The notes beneath the pieces are model-generated. The model was not told the DNA's origin. It saw only the letters and a program-made list of their open reading frames with translations, and did no database searches. Positions 6,190 through 9,300 of a DNA stretch of 9,300 nucleotides are shown here, in pieces; the first letter of the stretch is position 1, and the number at the start of each line of letters is the position of its first letter. The translations under genes were made by a program, and so were the position numbers. Where the stretch lies: assembly GCA_009920225.1 (NCBI GenBank), contig RGAJ01000051.1, positions 1 through 9,300 of the forward strand. The letters are read 5' to 3'. Origin of the DNA: Paracoccaceae bacterium (lineage in GTDB: Bacteria > Pseudomonadota > Alphaproteobacteria > Rhodobacterales > Rhodobacteraceae).

Positions 6190-7209
6190 CTATTCCGCAG
6201 CCCGTGCGACGCTTTCCGATCCACCCGCGGCGGGTCCGAAACTCTTTTCAAAAAACCGGAGCCAGTTGCTCCCCATGACACCGTCAACGCCCGCTTGGTC
6301 CATGCCAGCGGCACGCAAACCGGCTTCAATTATCCCGAAATCACGATTGTCTTTGAACCATTCTGGCATTGGCGGGAACCCAGGATTGGATGCACTCCCT
6401 TCGCCGTAGTCAATTGACTTTGTCCAACGCCCAACACGCATCCATTCAACGATACTATCGGGCTGGTCCTGACAAAGGTCCGTTCCGATCCCGATATTTC
6501 CGTGCCCAATCACATCAGCGGTCCGAACGATCATGTCGCAGAAGCTCTGCAGCGTGCATTTCGATCCGTCGCGCAAATGGTGTGGATAGACAGAAAAACC
6601 GAGCATCCCTTCCGTTTCACCCAGAGCCTTCAGAACAGTATCTGACTTATTCCGCAGCGCAGGATGCCAATCGTAAGGGTTAGCGTGAGTGATCGCGATC
6701 GGTCGGGACGAATATTCAATGGCATGGAGCGTGGAACGCTCACCTGAATGGCTCATATCTACGACCATGCCGACGCGGTTCATCTCAGCGACCACTTCGC
6801 AGCCCATGCGGGTCAGACCCATGTCTTCGGTCTCGTAGCACCCTGTCGCGAGGAGCGACTGGTTGTTATAGGTCAACTGCATAAACCGCATTCCGAGCGT
6901 GTGCAGGATTTCGATCAAACCAATATCGTCTTCCATGCAGGAAGGGTTCTGCGAGCCAAAGAAGATCGCTGTACGACCTTCTTTCTGGGCCTTCTCGATG
7001 TCTGCTGCTGTGCGTCCCTGAAAGATAAGGTCTGGATAAAGTTCGAACCACCGGTTCCACTTTTCAATTTGAAAAACCGTCTCACGAAAGGTTTCGTGAT
7101 AAGTGACGGTTACATGGACAGCATCTACATTGCCTTCACGCAACTGCCGAAAGATCTTCTCGGACCAGTTAGCATACTGAAGGCCATCGATCAGAGGCGC
7201 GCGTTTCAT
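6190..7209 (-). CDS. Peptidase M19 (membrane dipeptidase) homologue with altered metal site
   Basis: This is a TIM-barrel amidohydrolase-fold protein of 339 residues with no signal peptide or lipobox, so it is cytosolic despite the family name. Recognisable parts are LIDG (6-9), the EDD segment with QLTYNNQSLL (111-120), VDMSHSG (150-156), ITHANPY (173-179) followed by LRNKSD, and IGTDL (241-245). His154, His175, Arg186 and Asp244 match the beta-site histidines, substrate Arg and conserved Asp of renal dipeptidase. The N-terminal HxD ligand pair is absent (Leu10/Tyr12) and the bridging Glu reads Gln87. This suggests a mononuclear or rebuilt site and a substrate other than ordinary dipeptides. 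From memory, similar proteins occur in Pseudomonas glycine betaine/dimethylglycine loci. The ATG overlaps the aldehyde dehydrogenase stop as ATGA, with GGGAGAG six bases upstream, so the two are translationally coupled. Confidence 0.88.
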   Translation of the reverse strand: MKRAPLIDGLQYANWSEKIFRQLREGNVDAVHVTVTYHETFRETVFQIEKWNRWFELYPDLIFQGRTAADIEKAQKEGRTAIFFGSQNPSCMEDDIGLIEILHTLGMRFMQLTYNNQSLLATGCYETEDMGLTRMGCEVVAEMNRVGMVVDMSHSGERSTLHAIEYSSRPIAITHANPYDWHPALRNKSDTVLKALGETEGMLGFSVYPHHLRDGSKCTLQSFCDMIVRTADVIGHGNIGIGTDLCQDQPDSIVEWMRVGRWTKSIDYGEGSASNPGFPPMPEWFKDNRDFGIIEAGLRAAGMDQAGVDGVMGSNWLRFFEKSFGPAAGGSESVARAAE

Positions 7210-8651
7210 GCAGGCTCTCCCGCTGCAACATAAGCGGTCTTCACGGTGGTATAAAACTCTGCAGCATAGCGGCCCTGCTCACGCGAGCCAAAGCTTGATG
7301 CGCCACGACCGCCAAACGGGACGTGATAATCGGTTCCAGCCGTGGGCAGGTTTACCATGACACACCCTGCACGCATGTTGGCGCGGAAGTGATTGGCGCG
7401 AGCGAGGCTCGTGGTCATGATCCCCGCTGTCAGACCAAATTCGCTTTCATTGGCAATATCGAGAGCCTCGGAATATCCGCCAGCTTTGATAACACAGGTG
7501 ATCGGAGCGAACATTTCTTCACGGTTGATCCGCATATCATTGCGCGTTCCTGCAAATACAGCTGGCGCCATGTAGTAGCCCTCGGTGTCGCGCTCCAATC
7601 TTTGTCCACCACACAAAAGCTCTGCACCTTCGGCCTGACCTAGCGCGATATAATCGAGGTTCTGCTTAAGCTGACCTTCGCTGACCACCGGACCAATCTG
7701 TGTCCCTTCTGCCAGAGCATTGCCCACTTTGTAGGCTCGCGCTGCATCGACGAGTTTTTCAACAAAAGCGTCGTGGATCTTTTCGTGTACAATCAGTCGG
7801 CTCGCAGCGGTGCATTTTTGACCAGTCCCACCAAATGCAGCACCTGAGGCATGTAGAACAGCCAAATCAAGATCACAGTCTTCCATGATGATCATTGGGT
7901 TTTTCGATCCCATTTCCATCTGGACCTTAGTCATATTGACAACTGCCGCCGCAGCGATACCACGGCCGACAGGAACAGACCCAGTAAAGCTGATCGCATC
8001 AACTTTTGGACTTTCCACAAGCGTCTGACCAATCTCGCGACCAGCCCCCATTACAAGGTTGAACAAACCAGCAGGGATGTCTTGCTTTCCAATAATTTCC
8101 GCGAGGAAGATCGCACTCGCAGGGGTTAGATTTGCAGGCTTCCAAACGACAGCATTACCAAAGGCCAGTGCTGGCGCAATTTTCCACGCCGGTGTCGCGA
8201 CTGGGAAATTCCAAGGACTAACGACCGCAACGACACCAACCGGTTCACGGCGCACATCAATTTCGACCCCTAGACGAGTGCTTTCCGCAAGATCACCCTG
8301 ATTACGAAGAACTTCTGCCGCGAAATAGGTAAAAAACTGCCCAGCACGGTACACCTCACCTTTACCCTCAGCGAGTGGTTTACCCTCTTCGCGAGCAACC
8401 ATTTCGCCAATCTCTTGAGCTCGAGCCATGAGCTCAGTCCCAATCGCCATCATCACGTCGTGACGCTTCTGTATGCCTGCAGCCCACCAAACAGGTTGCG
8501 CTGCCCGTGCCGCATCTAACGCTGATTGTAACTGATCAGCGCTTGCTTGAGCGTAGTTTCCGATTATGTCGGAAAGATCAGACGGATTTCGGTTTTCAAT
8601 CTCACTTATACCAGATTGCCACTGGCCGTTAATGTAAAGGTGTGTATTCAT
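7206..8651 (-). CDS. NAD(P)-dependent aldehyde dehydrogenase, 2-oxoglutarate semialdehyde dehydrogenase-like
   Basis: It oxidises an aldehyde to the acid with NAD(P)+. The 481 residues are full family length. Catalytic features are all present: Asn148 in SPWNFP, Lys171 in WKPAN, FTGSVPVG (222-229) in the nucleotide-binding fold, general base Glu246 in MEMGSKNP, nucleophile Cys280 in GTGQKCTAASR and Glu379 in REEMFAP. The C-terminal block GGRGASSFGSREQGRYAAEF (447-466) with YTTVKTAY resembles alpha-ketoglutaric semialdehyde (2,5-dioxovalerate) dehydrogenases, so the product may be 2-oxoglutarate. Succinic or other semialdehydes remain possible. It is the first gene of the operon. ATG 8651 is 97 bases from the divergent LysR gene, with AGGA about 11 bases upstream. 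Its TGA overlaps the next start. Confidence 0.93.
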   Translation of the reverse strand: MNTHLYINGQWQSGISEIENRNPSDLSDIIGNYAQASADQLQSALDAARAAQPVWWAAGIQKRHDVMMAIGTELMARAQEIGEMVAREEGKPLAEGKGEVYRAGQFFTYFAAEVLRNQGDLAESTRLGVEIDVRREPVGVVAVVSPWNFPVATPAWKIAPALAFGNAVVWKPANLTPASAIFLAEIIGKQDIPAGLFNLVMGAGREIGQTLVESPKVDAISFTGSVPVGRGIAAAAVVNMTKVQMEMGSKNPMIIMEDCDLDLAVLHASGAAFGGTGQKCTAASRLIVHEKIHDAFVEKLVDAARAYKVGNALAEGTQIGPVVSEGQLKQNLDYIALGQAEGAELLCGGQRLERDTEGYYMAPAVFAGTRNDMRINREEMFAPITCVIKAGGYSEALDIANESEFGLTAGIMTTSLARANHFRANMRAGCVMVNLPTAGTDYHVPFGGRGASSFGSREQGRYAAEFYTTVKTAYVAAGEPA

Positions 8652-8748
8652 CCCAATGGTAATCCTGAATTTTGACTTGCAAACGTGCTAGCAGCATGAT
8701 TGATTTCAATCAATCTTGAAATTTTTAATATTTTTTAAGGAAAACTGA
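8652..8748. promoter_or_regulatory. Divergent promoter region between the catabolic operon and the LysR gene
   Basis: These 97 bases separate the divergent starts at 8651 and 8749 and must hold both promoters. The half near LysR is very AT-rich (8716-8737). The centre carries an 18-base inverted repeat. I cannot fix -10 and -35 boxes with confidence. A weak operon promoter, TTGATT-N17-TAGCAC on the minus strand, would place its -35 box in the inverted repeat, as is usual for LysR-activated promoters. AAGG at 8737-8740 is the likely LysR ribosome binding site. Confidence 0.7.
8698..8715. promoter_or_regulatory. Perfect inverted repeat, candidate LysR operator
   Basis: GATTGATTTCAATCAATC is a perfect dyad with 8-base arms and a 2-base centre (TC at 8706-8707). 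It contains the T-N11-A LysR box (T8700 to A8712, also T8701 to A8713). It sits in the divergent region, 33 bases before the LysR start and 46 before the aldehyde dehydrogenase start. Regulator binding here could both repress its own gene and activate the operon. Confidence 0.75.
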
Positions 8749-9300
8749 ATGGCACTGAAGTTGGAAATGCTACGCGTCTTTCAAACCGCCGCGGAACAAG
8801 GATCACTCTCTTTAGCCGCAGCAAAGCTAGGGCGAACGCCGTCTGCAATTTCAATGATGCTATCGCAACTCGAGGAAGATATTGGTGATCGTCTGTTTGA
8901 AACCGATAGAAAGAACAAACTCACACCCCTCGGGGCACTAGTCCTAGAAGAAAGCCGAAGGGCGAACGACGCCTTCGCACGAAGCATCGAAGCGATCCGT
9001 CGTCATTCGATGTCTACCGCGGGATGTATAAGGATCGCTGCAGTGCCGTCCGCCACCATTACTCTGTTGCCAAATGTAGTTGCATCTTTTCGCAAGTATA
9101 GACCCGATGTCAGGCTTGAAATTAGCGACGTTGACACAGCATCAGTCATTCGACGAATCCAACTCGATGAAGCAGACATTGGGATCATCTCATCAGAAAA
9201 AGAGGCTGGTCATGATGGAGAAATAATCCTAACCGACTACCTCGGTATCGTCTGCCACAAGGACTCTCCCATCGCAATAGCTTGGAAGTCAGGACAGCAG
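8749..9300 (+). CDS. LysR-type transcriptional regulator, C-terminus beyond window
   Basis: The 184 visible codons cover the N-terminal winged helix-turn-helix and the first part of the effector domain. Residues 6-60 match the LysR pattern: MLRVFQTAAEQGSLSLAAAK, then TPSAISMMLSQLEEDIGDRL with the recognition helix, then LTPLGALVLEE. The effector domain begins with GCIRIAAVPS (92-101), the typical periplasmic-binding-like first strand, and includes ADIGIIS (142-148). Full members have about 300 residues. The ATG at 8749 follows AAGG at 8-base spacing. It is divergent from the operon and shares an operator-like dyad with it, so it probably regulates it in response to a substrate or intermediate. 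Confidence 0.93.
   Translation, partial: MALKLEMLRVFQTAAEQGSLSLAAAKLGRTPSAISMMLSQLEEDIGDRLFETDRKNKLTPLGALVLEESRRANDAFARSIEAIRRHSMSTAGCIRIAAVPSATITLLPNVVASFRKYRPDVRLEISDVDTASVIRRIQLDEADIGIISSEKEAGHDGEIILTDYLGIVCHKDSPIAIAWKSGQQ

Noticed and set aside
1..9300. CRISPR arrays, tRNA or rRNA genes, defence genes, toxin-antitoxin pairs
   Set aside because: I looked for direct repeats, tRNA-like cloverleafs and known motifs on both strands and saw none.

Overview
The window looks like accessory chromosome or plasmid DNA from a marine-type alphaproteobacterium, most plausibly Rhodobacterales (Roseobacter group). This rests on family recognition: a BCCT transporter, a DUF3726 protein, a KGSADH-like aldehyde dehydrogenase and an IS3-type transposase of a kind common in Rhodobacterales and Rhizobiales. 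Base composition is moderate rather than strongly GC-rich. The species cannot be named from the sequence.

Layout. Positions 1 to about 1288 are the 5' part of an IS3-family insertion sequence read leftwards: orfA at 1204-830 and orfB from 833, running off the left edge with an intact DD35E triad in the visible part. Next to it, 1290-1406 is a short plus-strand coding remnant that ends in a stop and is followed by a strong GC hairpin (1427-1452). Positions 1473-1787 hold no convincing gene.

Positions 8651 down to 1788 form one tightly packed minus-strand gene set, in transcription order: aldehyde dehydrogenase (8651-7206), M19 'membrane dipeptidase' homologue (7209-6190), BCCT transporter (6143-4596), a 560-residue protein of unknown function (4522-2840), a DUF3726 protein (2853-2155) and a RidA-family imine/enamine deaminase (2144-1788). 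Two junctions overlap (ATGA at 7206-7209; 14 bases at 2840-2853), and the gaps elsewhere are 10 to 73 bases, so this is almost certainly one operon. A LysR-type regulator (8749 onward, cut by the right edge) is divergent from it. The 97-base shared control region holds an 18-base perfect inverted repeat with 8-base arms, the best candidate for the LysR operator.

How the genes could work together (inference). The BCCT transporter would import a betaine-like or other zwitterionic compound. The M19 homologue would act on a C-N bond, RidA would hydrolyse an unstable imine or enamine intermediate, and the aldehyde dehydrogenase would oxidise a semialdehyde, perhaps to 2-oxoglutarate. LysR would sense the substrate or an intermediate. 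The roles of the 560-residue protein and the DUF3726 protein are unknown to me. They are the most promising place for undescribed chemistry. No oxygenase, demethylase or aminotransferase is recognisable in the window, so either these two proteins supply a missing step or further genes lie elsewhere.
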